DNA of 64,000 nt from Nitrospiraceae bacterium. Lineage in GTDB: Bacteria; Nitrospirota; Nitrospiria; Nitrospirales; UBA2166. Both the position numbers and the translations under genes were made by a program. How positions within the stretch are numbered: the stretch's first letter is position 1; every line of letters starts with the position of its first letter. The stretch covers positions 1 through 64,000 of the forward strand of contig PBSN01000007.1 in assembly GCA_002726235.1 (NCBI GenBank), read 5' to 3'. Of this stretch, positions 45,341-54,761 are shown piece by piece. The notes beneath the pieces are model-generated. The model was not told the DNA's origin. It did not search any database and was given only the letters and a program-made list of their open reading frames with translations.

Positions 45341-46426
45341 ATGATCCGATTGAGGATAGTGCTGTTCACCCTTGGAGTACTTCTGATTGTTCTCAATGGG
45401 TGCAGCCAACTCGGACCCGGAAGAATTGAAGTAGGCCGTGGACACTATAATGCGGTCGTTCAGCAGACCGACAATGAACAAATGCTTCTCAATCTGGTTC
45501 GCCTGCGTTACCGTGACACGCCGTTTTTTCTTCAGGTAGCAAGCGTGTCTACGAACTTCGAGTTCCAAGTTTCCGCAGATACCAGTGCGTCATTGAATAC
45601 GGGCCCAGACGTGTATGGCCTTGGCGTTGCGGGTAAGATGATCGAATCGCCGACTGTCACCTATACGCCTCTGCAAGGGGATCTATTTGTCAAAGAGTTG
45701 CTTTCGCCCGTAAGTCTGTCCACAGTAGTCTTGTTGTACCATTCTGGATGGGCAATTGATCGGATCTTTAACGTCACGATGCAATATCTTAATGGGATTC
45801 CAAACGCGCCGAGTGCGTCAGGCCCGACACCGGATGGGGTTCCTGAATATGCGGTCTTTCATCGGATCACCGATCTTCTTCGGGTTCTCCAAAAGCGGGG
45901 GGACGTGACCCTTTGGCAGGCTGAAGGAGGTGTTCCGGCTCAAAGCATGATTTTGCGCATCGCACCGCGTGCGCTTGATTTACCGGAAGGGAGTCAACTG
46001 GTTGAACTCCTTCGTTTGCCCCCTGGGAAAACCGATTACACGATCACTACCACTGTGGATTCAAGTAACGGCGAGGAAATGAGCGTTGTGATGCGATCAT
46101 TGATGGCAAGCTTGTTTTATGTGTCGCAGGGTGTGCAACCGTTGCCTGAAGATGAAACACGTGGTCGTGTCACGGTCACTCGTGATGCCAGTGGCCAACC
46201 GTTTGATTGGAGGCGGGTGACTGGAGAGTTGATGCAGATACATTCAAGTGTGAACCAACCAGAATTTGCGGCCGTACGTGTTCAATACCGTGGAACATGG
46301 TTTTACATCGATGATTCCGATTTGACCTCAAAGTCGACGTTTGCGTTGCTCATGAATCTCTTTGCGTTGCAGGCTGGCGATGTTCCAGCAACTGCGCCTG
46401 TGCTCACACTTCCTGTCGCTCGATAA
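45341..46426 (+). CDS. Conserved lipoprotein of unknown function
   Basis: The 361-residue protein starts at an ATG after AAGGGG and has a signal peptide with lipobox VLNGC. The mature part has YNAVVQQTDNEQMLLNLVRLRYRD near its start, which repeats in many uncharacterised large lipoproteins of Planctomycetes and related phyla. A mixed alpha/beta region follows. It has no partner gene and its stop is 4 bases before the tRNA-Arg fragment. Confidence 0.78.
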   Translation: MIRLRIVLFTLGVLLIVLNGCSQLGPGRIEVGRGHYNAVVQQTDNEQMLLNLVRLRYRDTPFFLQVASVSTNFEFQVSADTSASLNTGPDVYGLGVAGKMIESPTVTYTPLQGDLFVKELLSPVSLSTVVLLYHSGWAIDRIFNVTMQYLNGIPNAPSASGPTPDGVPEYAVFHRITDLLRVLQKRGDVTLWQAEGGVPAQSMILRIAPRALDLPEGSQLVELLRLPPGKTDYTITTTVDSSNGEEMSVVMRSLMASLFYVSQGVQPLPEDETRGRVTVTRDASGQPFDWRRVTGELMQIHSSVNQPEFAAVRVQYRGTWFYIDDSDLTSKSTFALLMNLFALQAGDVPATAPVLTLPVAR

Positions 46427-46430
46427 GGTC

Positions 46431-46492
46431 AGTTGAGGAATAGCTCTGTCCTCCGAAGGCAGAGGTCAGAGGTTCGAATCCTCTCGGGTGCA
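46431..46492 (+). pseudogene. 3' fragment of tRNA-Arg (CCG)
   Basis: An intact anticodon arm (CTGTC-CTCCGAA-GGCAG, anticodon CCG at 46453-46455), variable loop, T arm (AGAGG-TTCGAAT-CCTCT) and acceptor 3' strand CGGGTGC plus A are present. The matching 5' acceptor GCACCCG is not found upstream, and the D-arm region (GTCAGTTGAGGAATAGCT) is degraded. It therefore looks like the 3' part of a tRNA gene, as left at one end of an integrated element. It starts five bases after the lipoprotein stop. Confidence 0.75.
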
Positions 46493-46695
46493 GCGCACGT
46501 TTGGGAACGGGTGTCTCATCCTGGAGACTAATGCCAAATTGCCTTAGTTTTTACTAGTTAGTATTCGTTTGAAGTGAACCACGAAATTGTGTCGGTGGGG
46601 GATGAACCCCTTGAAAATATTGCAAAATATGCCCCATATTCTTACAATGATGGCTTCCTCTCCAATTATTATCAGTGTAAGGATCACTGGATGTT

Positions 46696-47652
46696 GTGAA
46701 ACGGACTTTATCAGGCCGGGTGGTGACGATTCTCTTTGTTATTACCGGTGCGGCTTTTGGGCTTGCGAGTATTCTAAATAGCCTACTTGCACACGCTTTA
46801 GCATCGCCTTCTACCGTTTCCATGCGCGTGGATTTTCCGCATCCACTACAACAGGCTATTGATATTGATCAGGTTGTACGGGTTATTCTCAGTGGGGACC
46901 TGTTTCTGCAGCCCGAACATCTCAAATCAGCTTCTATCAATGGAGATCCCTTATCGGACTCTTCTGGTTATGAGATTTCATCGTCTGGAGAGATCGTGAC
47001 ACCCGATGGACCTATTCCGCTTCGTCTGATGGGCACGGTCGTTGGACCTCCGCGGCTGACCTATGCGATTATCGAGTCTGATGATGAGGGACAGCGGCTG
47101 TATCATCTCCACGACATGGTTCTTGATGTGGCAAAAGTGGTTCGGATCGTGCGGAATGAAGTTACTGTTGAGGTGGGGGGGGTACCGGCGTTACTGCGGA
47201 CGGAATTCGAACCCGCGCGCTCGAGCTCTGAATCCCAACCTAGCGCTTCAAGTACGGCATCGATCTCATTAAGAGGATCCAAAGCCATCGTCGTGGCCCC
47301 GCGAAAATCAGCGCGGAAAGGGAAAAAATTAAAGCATCGATTAACGTTAGACCGTAAGGAGGTTGACGCAGCGTTTGCCAATCTCCCCAAGCTTCTGACG
47401 CAAGCACGGGTGATGCCTCATTATGCCAGTGGGAAAATGGCTGGGTTCCAAGTGGTCTCTGTGAAATCAGAAAGCCTGTTCGATCGTATTGGGTTGCAGT
47501 CTCAAGATGTGCTGAAGCGAATCAATGGGATGGAAATCAAAGATCCATCGAGATTCCTCAGTGCGTTTCAGCAGGTGAAGGAAGAGGAAACAATTACTCT
47601 TGACCTCGTTCGGCAAGGGAAGTCAAATACCTTCGTGTACGAGATTCGGTAA
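46696..47652 (+). CDS. gspC: Type II secretion system protein GspC
   Basis: The 318-residue protein has one N-terminal membrane helix, an HR domain (GTVVGPPRLTYAIIES) and a C-terminal PDZ domain (VVSVKSESLFDRIGLQSQDVLKRINGMEIKD), in the normal order for GspC. It connects the inner-membrane platform to the secretin. The start is a GTG with weak ribosome site. First gene of the gsp operon. Confidence 0.92.
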   Translation: MKRTLSGRVVTILFVITGAAFGLASILNSLLAHALASPSTVSMRVDFPHPLQQAIDIDQVVRVILSGDLFLQPEHLKSASINGDPLSDSSGYEISSSGEIVTPDGPIPLRLMGTVVGPPRLTYAIIESDDEGQRLYHLHDMVLDVAKVVRIVRNEVTVEVGGVPALLRTEFEPARSSSESQPSASSTASISLRGSKAIVVAPRKSARKGKKLKHRLTLDRKEVDAAFANLPKLLTQARVMPHYASGKMAGFQVVSVKSESLFDRIGLQSQDVLKRINGMEIKDPSRFLSAFQQVKEEETITLDLVRQGKSNTFVYEIR

Positions 47653-47658
47653 TTGCTA

Positions 47659-49236
47659 ATGGGTTATTTCTCCTGTCATCCAATGAACGTTTCCCAATGG
47701 ATGGGTTTACTGTTGGCGGTCTGCGTGCTCACTGGCGGTCTACTAGCCACAGATCATGTGTACGCCCAGCCTGCGGCTGATGATGTGATTCCCCAAGCGG
47801 GGGAGGCAATCACGTTGGATTTTCAAGATGTTGAACTCCCGGTTTTCATTCGATTTGTCAGTGAGTTTACCGGGAAGAACATTATGATTGACGAATCGGT
47901 GAGGGGAAAAGTTTCATTGTTTTCTCCGACAAAAGTTGCGAGTGATGGTGTTTACCAAGTGTTTCTTGATGTTCTCAAGCTGAAGGGATATGTCGCTGTT
48001 GACGCTGGGGAAGTGATTCAAGTGCTGTCGGCTTCCGACGCACCCTCAGGTCGCCAGATTTATGTGCATCAGTTAGAGAACGCGAAGGCTGCTGAGATTA
48101 CTGCTGTCCTTGTAGGGCTTGTCAGCAGGTCAAATGCGGTTACGCCTCCACAACCTGGTAAGCCCGTTGTGCGTCGCGCAACAGAGTTCGAAGGGCCTGT
48201 GCAGATTTACCCAGACAAGACATCGAATAGGCTCGTCATTACGGCGACCCCTGTTGACTATGAACGTTTGGTGACGATCATCGATGGGTTGGACGTGCAA
48301 TTGGGTCAGGTCTTTGTCGAAGCCGTGATTATGGAGGTGAACATTTCAACATTAAAAGAATTGGGCAACGAACCCAATGCACTGCTTGCCACAGGTGGTG
48401 TGGGTGAGTCTGTGACCTCGCTTGGCGGGTTTAACCGGGCACCCGAGGATATTGTAGGCATTGCCTCGCTGTTGGCAGGACAAATCTCAGCTGGCATCGA
48501 AGATTTAAGTCCGATAACGGTTCGGAACTTCTTGCATGCGCTCTTGACCCGTAAGGACGTGAATTTGCTTTCGACCCCTCATATTCTCACGACAGATGGC
48601 CATAAGGCGAAAATTATCGTGGGTGAAAACCGGCCTTTTGTGACTGGGCAGAGTCAGTCGGTGGGTGGAAATACGATGACCACGATTGATCGAGAAGATG
48701 TTGGGGTTGTCTTGGAGTTGACGCCGCATCTTATGGAGAATGATATGATCACGCTTCAGGTCTCACAAGAAATTACGGCGGTGGATGAGACCATCGCTCA
48801 GAATATTGGGAATACTCCTGTGGGGCCTACGACGACGAAGCGAGGGACCAACACAACCGTGATTGTTCGCGACGCTCAGCCTATTGTGTTGGGGGGGTTG
48901 ATTCGTGACAACATCACTGAATCGAACCGAAAGATTCCAATTCTTGGGGACATTCCGTTTATTGGCGCGATGTTTCGGTTTGAAACTCGTAACAGTGAGA
49001 AGGTCAATCTTTTGATTTTCTTGACGCCTCATATCGTGCGTGGTCCAGAAGATGTTTCCGAACTCAAGAAGCTGAAGCTTGAAGAGTTGCAACCGATGGT
49101 TGATGACAGCATTATTGAAGGTAGCGGAATACCCGACACAATCAGACAATTGCACATCGTTCCTTCGGGTGAAGTGGTTAATCACTCATTTTCTTTTCAG
49201 CCGCCTCCTCTAGTGTCGGCTGCTTCCGGAGCCTAG
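47659..49236 (+). CDS. gspD: Type II secretion secretin GspD
   Basis: The 525-residue outer-membrane secretin has a signal peptide (ending VYAQ), an N0/N1 region (ITLDFQDVELPVFIRFVSEFTGKNIMID) and N repeats with NRLVITATPVDYERL. The secretin domain includes VFVEAVIMEV and VPFIGAMFRFE-type DIPFIGAMF, and ends LLIFLTPHIVR. It is shorter than enterobacterial GspD because one N domain is missing. The chosen ATG is six bases after gspC ends; ATG 47683 is an alternative. Confidence 0.94.
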   Translation: MGYFSCHPMNVSQWMGLLLAVCVLTGGLLATDHVYAQPAADDVIPQAGEAITLDFQDVELPVFIRFVSEFTGKNIMIDESVRGKVSLFSPTKVASDGVYQVFLDVLKLKGYVAVDAGEVIQVLSASDAPSGRQIYVHQLENAKAAEITAVLVGLVSRSNAVTPPQPGKPVVRRATEFEGPVQIYPDKTSNRLVITATPVDYERLVTIIDGLDVQLGQVFVEAVIMEVNISTLKELGNEPNALLATGGVGESVTSLGGFNRAPEDIVGIASLLAGQISAGIEDLSPITVRNFLHALLTRKDVNLLSTPHILTTDGHKAKIIVGENRPFVTGQSQSVGGNTMTTIDREDVGVVLELTPHLMENDMITLQVSQEITAVDETIAQNIGNTPVGPTTTKRGTNTTVIVRDAQPIVLGGLIRDNITESNRKIPILGDIPFIGAMFRFETRNSEKVNLLIFLTPHIVRGPEDVSELKKLKLEELQPMVDDSIIEGSGIPDTIRQLHIVPSGEVVNHSFSFQPPPLVSAASGA

Positions 49237-49264
49237 GCTCAGGTTTCCGTCTCCTTTCTCGGCT

Positions 49265-50980
49265 ATGTCCACAACGGACGAACGGCTTAGCGAAATTCTC
49301 CAAGACAAGTATTCGGTTGATCCCGCACGTATTGAGGAAGCGCTTACGGCCCAGCGCGAGAAGGGGGGGCGACTGAGCGATATTCTTCTCACGCAACAGG
49401 TTGTACGGGAAGAAGAGTTGCTCGAGGCGCTCAGTATTCAATATCACCTTCCACATCGTGCGCACCTTCGTCCTCCCGACATTGAACTTACTCTTGTGTC
49501 GCGGGTGCCAATTGCTTTTGCCAAGCGGCATTTGGTGCTTCCCATTCAGGTTCGTGATGGTGTTGTTGAAGTCGTTACGGCTGACCCCTTGAACTTCGCC
49601 CCATTGGATGATCTGCGGATCTTATTGAACCATAATGTCCAACCGGTATTGAGTACCGCAATGACTATTTTGGGGTGCATTAACCAGGTTTACGATCAGA
49701 CCGCGTCGAATCGCGCTGAACAAGCCATCGAGGATATGTCGGGGGCAGAAGATGTTGACGCGTCAGCTGGGGAGTGGACAGAGCCTTTAGATTTGCTCGA
49801 TGCGACTGATGAGGCGCCGATGATTCGGCTGGTCAATTCTATCCTCTATCAGGCCGCACGACAGCGTGCAAGCGATATCCATCTCGAACCGTTTGAACAG
49901 GAAGTGCTGGTCCGATATCGAATCGATGGCGTGTTGTATAACAATATGACTCTTCCGCGGAGGTTGCACCCGGGGCTTATTTCACGCGTAAAAATTATGG
50001 CGGGACTGAATATTGCTGAAAAGCGTCTCCCGCAAGACGGGCGTATTACCATACGAACTGCAGGGCGCGCAATCGATTTGCGTGTTTCGGTCATTCCGAC
50101 AGCGTTTGGTGAGCGAGCGGTGCTCAGATTACTCGAAAAAGGAACGCGTCTATTTAGTCTTGTCGATCTTGGACTTTCAAACGAGAAGATGACTGTGATG
50201 GATCAACTCATCCGAATGAGTCACGGGATCTTGTTAGTGACGGGTCCCACAGGAAGTGGAAAGACCACAACTCTATATACCGGATTGACCCAAATCAATA
50301 CGTCGGACAGAAACATTATCACCATTGAGGATCCTGTAGAATATCAATTAACCGGTATTGGGCAAATGCAGGTCAATGCTAAAATTGGCATGACATTTGC
50401 TAATGGACTTCGGGCGATCCTTCGACAAGATCCGGACGTAATCATGGTTGGCGAGATCCGAGATCGTGAGACCGCCGATATTGCCATTCATGCTTCGCTG
50501 ACGGGGCATCTGGTGTTGTCAACTTTGCATACCAATGATGCGGCTGGTGCGGTCACCCGACTGATTGATATGGATGTTGAGCCGTTTCTCGTTTCGTCGT
50601 CTGTCTCTGCAGTCATCGCACAGCGGTTGGTTCGAGTGTTATGTCCGGAATGTCGTCAGTCGGCATCCCCGTCACACGAAGAACTTGTGAAACTCGGCTT
50701 AGAAGCTGAATCGGTAACCACAACAATTTATCATGCTGTTGGCTGTGAGACCTGCATGCAGACAGGGTATCGTGGGCGGCAAGGCATCTATGAGATTTTG
50801 CTTGTCGATGATGATATCCGGGCACTCATTATCGCGAAAACTGATTCGGCACAGATTCAAAAGTGCGCGATTGAAAAAGGAATGACGACTCTTGCTCATG
50901 AAGGGGCGGTCAAAGTTCTTGAGGGTGTAACAACGGTAGAAGAAGTGCTTCGCGTGACATTGCAGGATGTCGCTTGGTAG
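49265..50980 (+). CDS. gspE: Type II secretion ATPase GspE
   Basis: The 571-residue protein has an N-terminal domain with helical repeats (RLSEILQDKY, RLSDILLTQQVV), then the ATPase with Walker A GPTGSGKTTTLYTG, the Asp box, GEIRDRETADIA and the His box THTNDAAGA-like LHTNDAAGA. Four zinc cysteines are CPECRQ...CETCMQ. It powers pseudopilus assembly. Confidence 0.95.
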   Translation: MSTTDERLSEILQDKYSVDPARIEEALTAQREKGGRLSDILLTQQVVREEELLEALSIQYHLPHRAHLRPPDIELTLVSRVPIAFAKRHLVLPIQVRDGVVEVVTADPLNFAPLDDLRILLNHNVQPVLSTAMTILGCINQVYDQTASNRAEQAIEDMSGAEDVDASAGEWTEPLDLLDATDEAPMIRLVNSILYQAARQRASDIHLEPFEQEVLVRYRIDGVLYNNMTLPRRLHPGLISRVKIMAGLNIAEKRLPQDGRITIRTAGRAIDLRVSVIPTAFGERAVLRLLEKGTRLFSLVDLGLSNEKMTVMDQLIRMSHGILLVTGPTGSGKTTTLYTGLTQINTSDRNIITIEDPVEYQLTGIGQMQVNAKIGMTFANGLRAILRQDPDVIMVGEIRDRETADIAIHASLTGHLVLSTLHTNDAAGAVTRLIDMDVEPFLVSSSVSAVIAQRLVRVLCPECRQSASPSHEELVKLGLEAESVTTTIYHAVGCETCMQTGYRGRQGIYEILLVDDDIRALIIAKTDSAQIQKCAIEKGMTTLAHEGAVKVLEGVTTVEEVLRVTLQDVAW

Positions 50981-51136
50981 ATCCCCGTTTGGTAATAAAC
51001 GGGAGGTCTGGTCGCGGTTTTTGGCTTGAGCTCAAGATAAAACAGGTTGCTCATCCTCATATGCATGGATGGAAAATACTGGCGTTGCCTTCTAGGTGCT
51101 GGATGCGGTTGGTGCCTGATGAAGGGGCGACGCTAT

Positions 51137-51256
51137 GTGAGTTTGCATGAGCTTGCCTGGACGACCATTGCTCCTTTTCGTTCTCGCCGTTACGTTCTTG
51201 TCAGTGTCTTACTATTGATTTGCGGCTGTGCGGATTTAGCCAACCAATATCAATAG
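51137..51256 (+). CDS. Possible tiny lipoprotein between gspE and gspF
   Basis: From a GTG at 51137 (GAAGGGGC about nine bases upstream) 39 residues read to a stop at 51254-51256. RSRRYVLVSVLLLICGC is a textbook lipoprotein signal with a lipobox, leaving only about nine mature residues (CADLANQYQ). It lies in the 358-base gap between gspE and gspF in the operon direction. It might be a pilotin-like helper or a chance frame; the lipobox favours a real gene. Confidence 0.45.
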   Translation: MSLHELAWTTIAPFRSRRYVLVSVLLLICGCADLANQYQ

Positions 51257-51338
51257 TTTCGTCTCGCCTTGCTCTGTTGTATGATTAATGCCGCAGGGTG
51301 TATTTTCGGTACGTTAGTAGGGGAGCGGAGTCAAGCAA

Positions 51339-52556
51339 ATGCCAGTCTATGAATACCGGGGGTTGACTGTAGCGGGGAAAGAGGTATCTGGCATGATCGA
51401 TGCCGATACTGCGAAAGGTGCGCGGCTTAAGCTTCGAAGCACCGGTGTCTTTCCTACTGATCTGAATGAGGGAGGATCGGCAGGAGCAAAAGGACTGTTT
51501 GCCTTCAAGGATCGATCAGAATCGATCTCCCTGAAGGAACAGGCCCTATTGACGCGGCAACTCGGGACATTGGTGACTGCGGGGTTGCCCCTCGTCGATG
51601 CACTCAGCGCCTTGATCGACCAAATCGAGAAAACCAATATCAAGGGCGTGATGGCAGATATTCGTGAACGAGTGCGGGAGGGGAGTGCGCTAAGTCAGGC
51701 GCTCGAATGTCATCCTGAATCGTTCTCTCCGCTCTACATCCATATGGTTTCAGCCGGGGAAGCTAGCGGAGCTTTGGACGAGGTTCTGGCACGCCTGGCT
51801 GATTTTCAAGATGGTCAAATTCGGCTTAAAAATCGAATCACGACTGTTTTGATGTATCCGGTATTTATGTTTGCGGTTGGGGCTAGCGTGCTCTTTGGGC
51901 TGGTTACGTTCGTGGTGCCCAAGATTACTGCAGTGTTCACTGAAATGGAACAGGCTTTGCCACTTCCGACTATCATTCTGTTGACCGTGAGTGAGGGGCT
52001 GGCCGATTATTGGATGTGGATTCTCGTTGGATGTGCGCTCGCAGTACTGATGCTGAGGAGGTTTTTGCAGACGGAGACTGGCCGTGAACGATACGATGCG
52101 TTTTTGCTCAGGCTTCCAGTGCTGGGGACTGTTGTACAAATGGTTGCAGTCTCTCGATTTACGCAGACACTCAGTACGATGTTGAGTAGTGGCGTGCCAT
52201 TGATGCAAGCCCTTGGGGTGGTTTCACGGGTAGTGGACAACCGAGTGCTTCAACATGCCATTGATGAAGCTCGTCAGAATATTCGGGAGGGTGAAAGTCT
52301 TGCAGCCCCGTTAAAACGAAGTGGTTTGATTCCGCCGTTGGCCACTCACATGATCGCGGTTGGGGAAAAGAGTGGCGAATTGGAATCGATGTTAATTCGT
52401 GTGTCGCAGGTATACGATTCCGAAGTCGAAACGTCTGTGAATCAACTGACTGCACTACTGGAACCCATTATGATTGTGGTGATGGGAGTGGTTGTCTTAT
52501 TTATTGTTCTGGCCATTTTGCTTCCGATCTTTGAAATGAGTTCGATGGCACGGTGA
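51339..52556 (+). CDS. gspF: Type II secretion platform protein GspF
   Basis: The 405-residue protein has two GspF domains with three membrane helices (about 170-195, 220-245, 375-400). Motifs include SLKEQALLTRQLGTLVTAGLPLVDAL and RFTQTLSTMLSSGVPLMQAL, and it starts MPVYEYRGL. It is the inner-membrane platform for pseudopilin assembly. GGGGAG precedes the ATG. Confidence 0.96.
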   Translation: MPVYEYRGLTVAGKEVSGMIDADTAKGARLKLRSTGVFPTDLNEGGSAGAKGLFAFKDRSESISLKEQALLTRQLGTLVTAGLPLVDALSALIDQIEKTNIKGVMADIRERVREGSALSQALECHPESFSPLYIHMVSAGEASGALDEVLARLADFQDGQIRLKNRITTVLMYPVFMFAVGASVLFGLVTFVVPKITAVFTEMEQALPLPTIILLTVSEGLADYWMWILVGCALAVLMLRRFLQTETGRERYDAFLLRLPVLGTVVQMVAVSRFTQTLSTMLSSGVPLMQALGVVSRVVDNRVLQHAIDEARQNIREGESLAAPLKRSGLIPPLATHMIAVGEKSGELESMLIRVSQVYDSEVETSVNQLTALLEPIMIVVMGVVVLFIVLAILLPIFEMSSMAR

Positions 52557-52578
52557 GCCTAACTGGGGAGGGTGCGGA

Positions 52579-53007
52579 ATGCGAGATCAACGAGGATTCA
52601 CGTTCGTCGAAATTATGGTGGTTGTGGCAATTCTTGCTGTTTTAGCAGCCATTGTGGTGCCTCGCATCATGGGAAGAACAGATGAAGCTAAAATTACGGC
52701 AGCAAAAGTGCAGATGCGCAATATTGAGGGTGCGTTGAAGTTATACAAGTTGGATACGGGGCAGTATCCATCCACAGAGTACGGACTCGAGGCACTTGTC
52801 ACCAAGCCAACTGCCGGGAAGGTTCCAAAAAACTGGCGTAAAGGAGGGTACATCCAGGCTGTCCCAAAAGATCCATGGGGGACGCCGTTTGTTTACCTGA
52901 GCCCTGGCGTCCATGATGACTATGACCTCGTCTCAAACGCGCGTGATGGTGAGCCAGGTGGAGAAGGGGAAGACGCAGATATTCAAAGCTGGAATCTTGA
53001 ACGATAA
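52579..53007 (+). CDS. gspG: Major pseudopilin GspG
   Basis: The 142-residue protein has a short leader MRDQRG followed by FTFVEIMVVVAILAVLAA, the prepilin peptidase site and methylated Phe. Its C-terminal region (YPSTEYGLEALV, DPWGTPFVYLSPG, DYDLVSNARDGEPGGEGEDADI) fits GspG, including the Ca2+-binding loop. It builds the pseudopilus. Confidence 0.96.
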   Translation: MRDQRGFTFVEIMVVVAILAVLAAIVVPRIMGRTDEAKITAAKVQMRNIEGALKLYKLDTGQYPSTEYGLEALVTKPTAGKVPKNWRKGGYIQAVPKDPWGTPFVYLSPGVHDDYDLVSNARDGEPGGEGEDADIQSWNLER

Positions 53008-53503
53008 CAGACGTCGCACTTGCGTTGATGGCTTCTCTCTTGTCGAGCTTGTCGCCGTCATTTTTGTACTGATACTGATGGTGTCTATTGTGTATCCTAA
53101 AATTCGAACTGGAGGGGATTTAAAAACCGTTTCTCGGCAGATTATTGGGACGATTCAACATACCTATTCGAGAGCTGAGTCGGAGAAACAACCCTACCGA
53201 CTTCATTATGATCTCACCCATGGCGAATACTGGGTATCTGTAGCACCAACTGCCGTCGATAACGACGCGTCGCAAGATGTTAAGCCAGATCAGCCACGAC
53301 TCCTTCCCAAGGGCATCAAATTTGCAAAAATCGAAACCATGCATTTTGGCGTAGTAGTGGATGGACGTGCGTTTACCAATTTCTATCCCATTGGCCGTGT
53401 TGAGCCGACGGTGATTCATCTCCGGGATAAAGAGCACGAAACCTTTTTGCTCTCCATCAATCCACTTACCGCCCGCGTGACCGTGAGTTCTGACACGGAA
53501 TAG
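52997..53503 (+). CDS. gspH: Pseudopilin GspH
   Basis: The prepilin motif G-FSLVELVAVIFVLILMV is clear. A TTG at 52997, overlapping the gspG stop by 11 bases, gives a leader of 12 residues (LNDNRRRTCVDG), normal for prepilins. An ATG at 52946 would give an unusually long leader of 29 residues and a 62-base overlap. The globular region is short, as for GspH. It forms part of the pseudopilus tip. Confidence 0.88.
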   Translation: MNDNRRRTCVDGFSLVELVAVIFVLILMVSIVYPKIRTGGDLKTVSRQIIGTIQHTYSRAESEKQPYRLHYDLTHGEYWVSVAPTAVDNDASQDVKPDQPRLLPKGIKFAKIETMHFGVVVDGRAFTNFYPIGRVEPTVIHLRDKEHETFLLSINPLTARVTVSSDTE

Positions 53504-53577
53504 CCGCTCGCGGTCACGCACATGACCGTTGCAAAGCCATCGCACGAGCGCGTAGGATACGCATTGATACGACACGC

Positions 53578-54009
53578 GTGATGGCATTGAAAGACAATCA
53601 GGGTTTTACTCTCCTAGAAGTAATGATTTCGCTCGCGATTTTTGGTATGACAGCCACCGTTTTGTTGGGGTTGCGTAACTGGGATATTGATACTCGGATG
53701 TTTTCACAAAACGTGACAATCGCCACGCTTTTGGTGCAAGAAAAACTTGTCGAAGCCGAATTGGCGGTCGATGGTCCACCAGCGTTTGGTGTTTCCACTG
53801 GTGATTTTGGCGACCGTGCCCCAGGATTTTTCTGGAGGCAAACAGTGTCCGCTACTCCCTTGACTATTGATGTTCGAGAAGTAAAGGCCCGCGTTTCTTG
53901 GGGACAGGGTAATGAAGAAGAAAATTTTGTGCTATCGTCGGGGTCGGATGAAGAGACAGAAACCGCTGATGCAGTAGAGGCCGTAGCCTACTATCTCTTT
54001 GAGCAATAA
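53578..54009 (+). CDS. gspI: Pseudopilin GspI
   Basis: The 143-residue protein has MMALKDNQG-FTLLEVMISLAIFGM at the start and the typical short globular GspI region with TLLVQEKLVEAEL. It nucleates the pseudopilus tip with J and K. GTG at 53578 or ATG at 53581 can serve as start. The C-terminus is Glu/Thr rich. Confidence 0.92.
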   Translation: MMALKDNQGFTLLEVMISLAIFGMTATVLLGLRNWDIDTRMFSQNVTIATLLVQEKLVEAELAVDGPPAFGVSTGDFGDRAPGFFWRQTVSATPLTIDVREVKARVSWGQGNEEENFVLSSGSDEETETADAVEAVAYYLFEQ

Positions 54010-54014
54010 GCCAG

Positions 54015-54761
54015 GTGCATGTATCTCCGATAAAACACTCGGCAAACAATCAGCGTTCTTTAATGGGGTTTACGCTGATTGAAATATTGCTCGCTATGGC
54101 GATGGTAGCGATTCTGTTTACTATGCTGTATGGAACGTTTGGGAGTAGCGTAGATCTTATCCAAGCGGCTGAACAAGAGGGAGAAACATATCATATGGCG
54201 CGACTGACTATTCGTCAGCTCTCGCAAGAATTGACGTCTGTCGTCCAATCGCTCAATGGGGTAATGTTTGAGGCTACTGCAGGAGAGAAATGCCCGCAGA
54301 TTGCGCGTATCGAGTTGCTAGATGCCGATGCAGTTGAGGAAGAGGAGGAGGAAGCGGAAGGGGGCAGGATAGGGTTTATCGCAGTTGATGTCGAAGAAGG
54401 CAATCGCCCCATGGACTGTTTTACCTTTGCAACCTATGCTCATGGACGATATCGGCCGGATGTGAAGGAGTCAGATCTTAGCGTGGCGACCTACTGGCTT
54501 GATGGTGATAAGGTTATGCACAGAGAAGAGACCAATCTCTTCAGCCTTTCATCGAAAAGCGTGGAATCTTACCCACTTGCCGAAGGCGTCGAGGGAATGA
54601 ATTTCAAGTTTTTTGATGGCACTGAGTGGGTTGATGAATGGGATGCTGGCAAGCTAGACATGCTCCCATATGCCGTTGAAGTCGAGTTGACGTTCCTGCT
54701 GCCGTCTGCAGAGCGTCGGGTATTCACAACTATGGTATCGGTATCACGCGCGTCAGAATGA
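54015..54761 (+). CDS. gspJ: Pseudopilin GspJ
   Basis: The 248-residue protein begins at a GTG, with a leader of 17 residues ending LMG, then FTLIEILLAMAMVAILF. The larger globular part, with an acidic Glu tract (EEEEEEAEGG) and DGTEWVDEWDAG, fits GspJ. It is a minor pseudopilin in the tip complex with GspI and GspK. The Glu run is an unusual low-complexity loop. Confidence 0.9.
   Translation: MHVSPIKHSANNQRSLMGFTLIEILLAMAMVAILFTMLYGTFGSSVDLIQAAEQEGETYHMARLTIRQLSQELTSVVQSLNGVMFEATAGEKCPQIARIELLDADAVEEEEEEAEGGRIGFIAVDVEEGNRPMDCFTFATYAHGRYRPDVKESDLSVATYWLDGDKVMHREETNLFSLSSKSVESYPLAEGVEGMNFKFFDGTEWVDEWDAGKLDMLPYAVEVELTFLLPSAERRVFTTMVSVSRASE

Noticed and set aside
45133-45396. Minus-strand frame of 87 residues upstream of the pseudogene
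   Set aside because: Overlaps the 5' end of the conserved lipoprotein gene and has no link in frame with the pseudogene.
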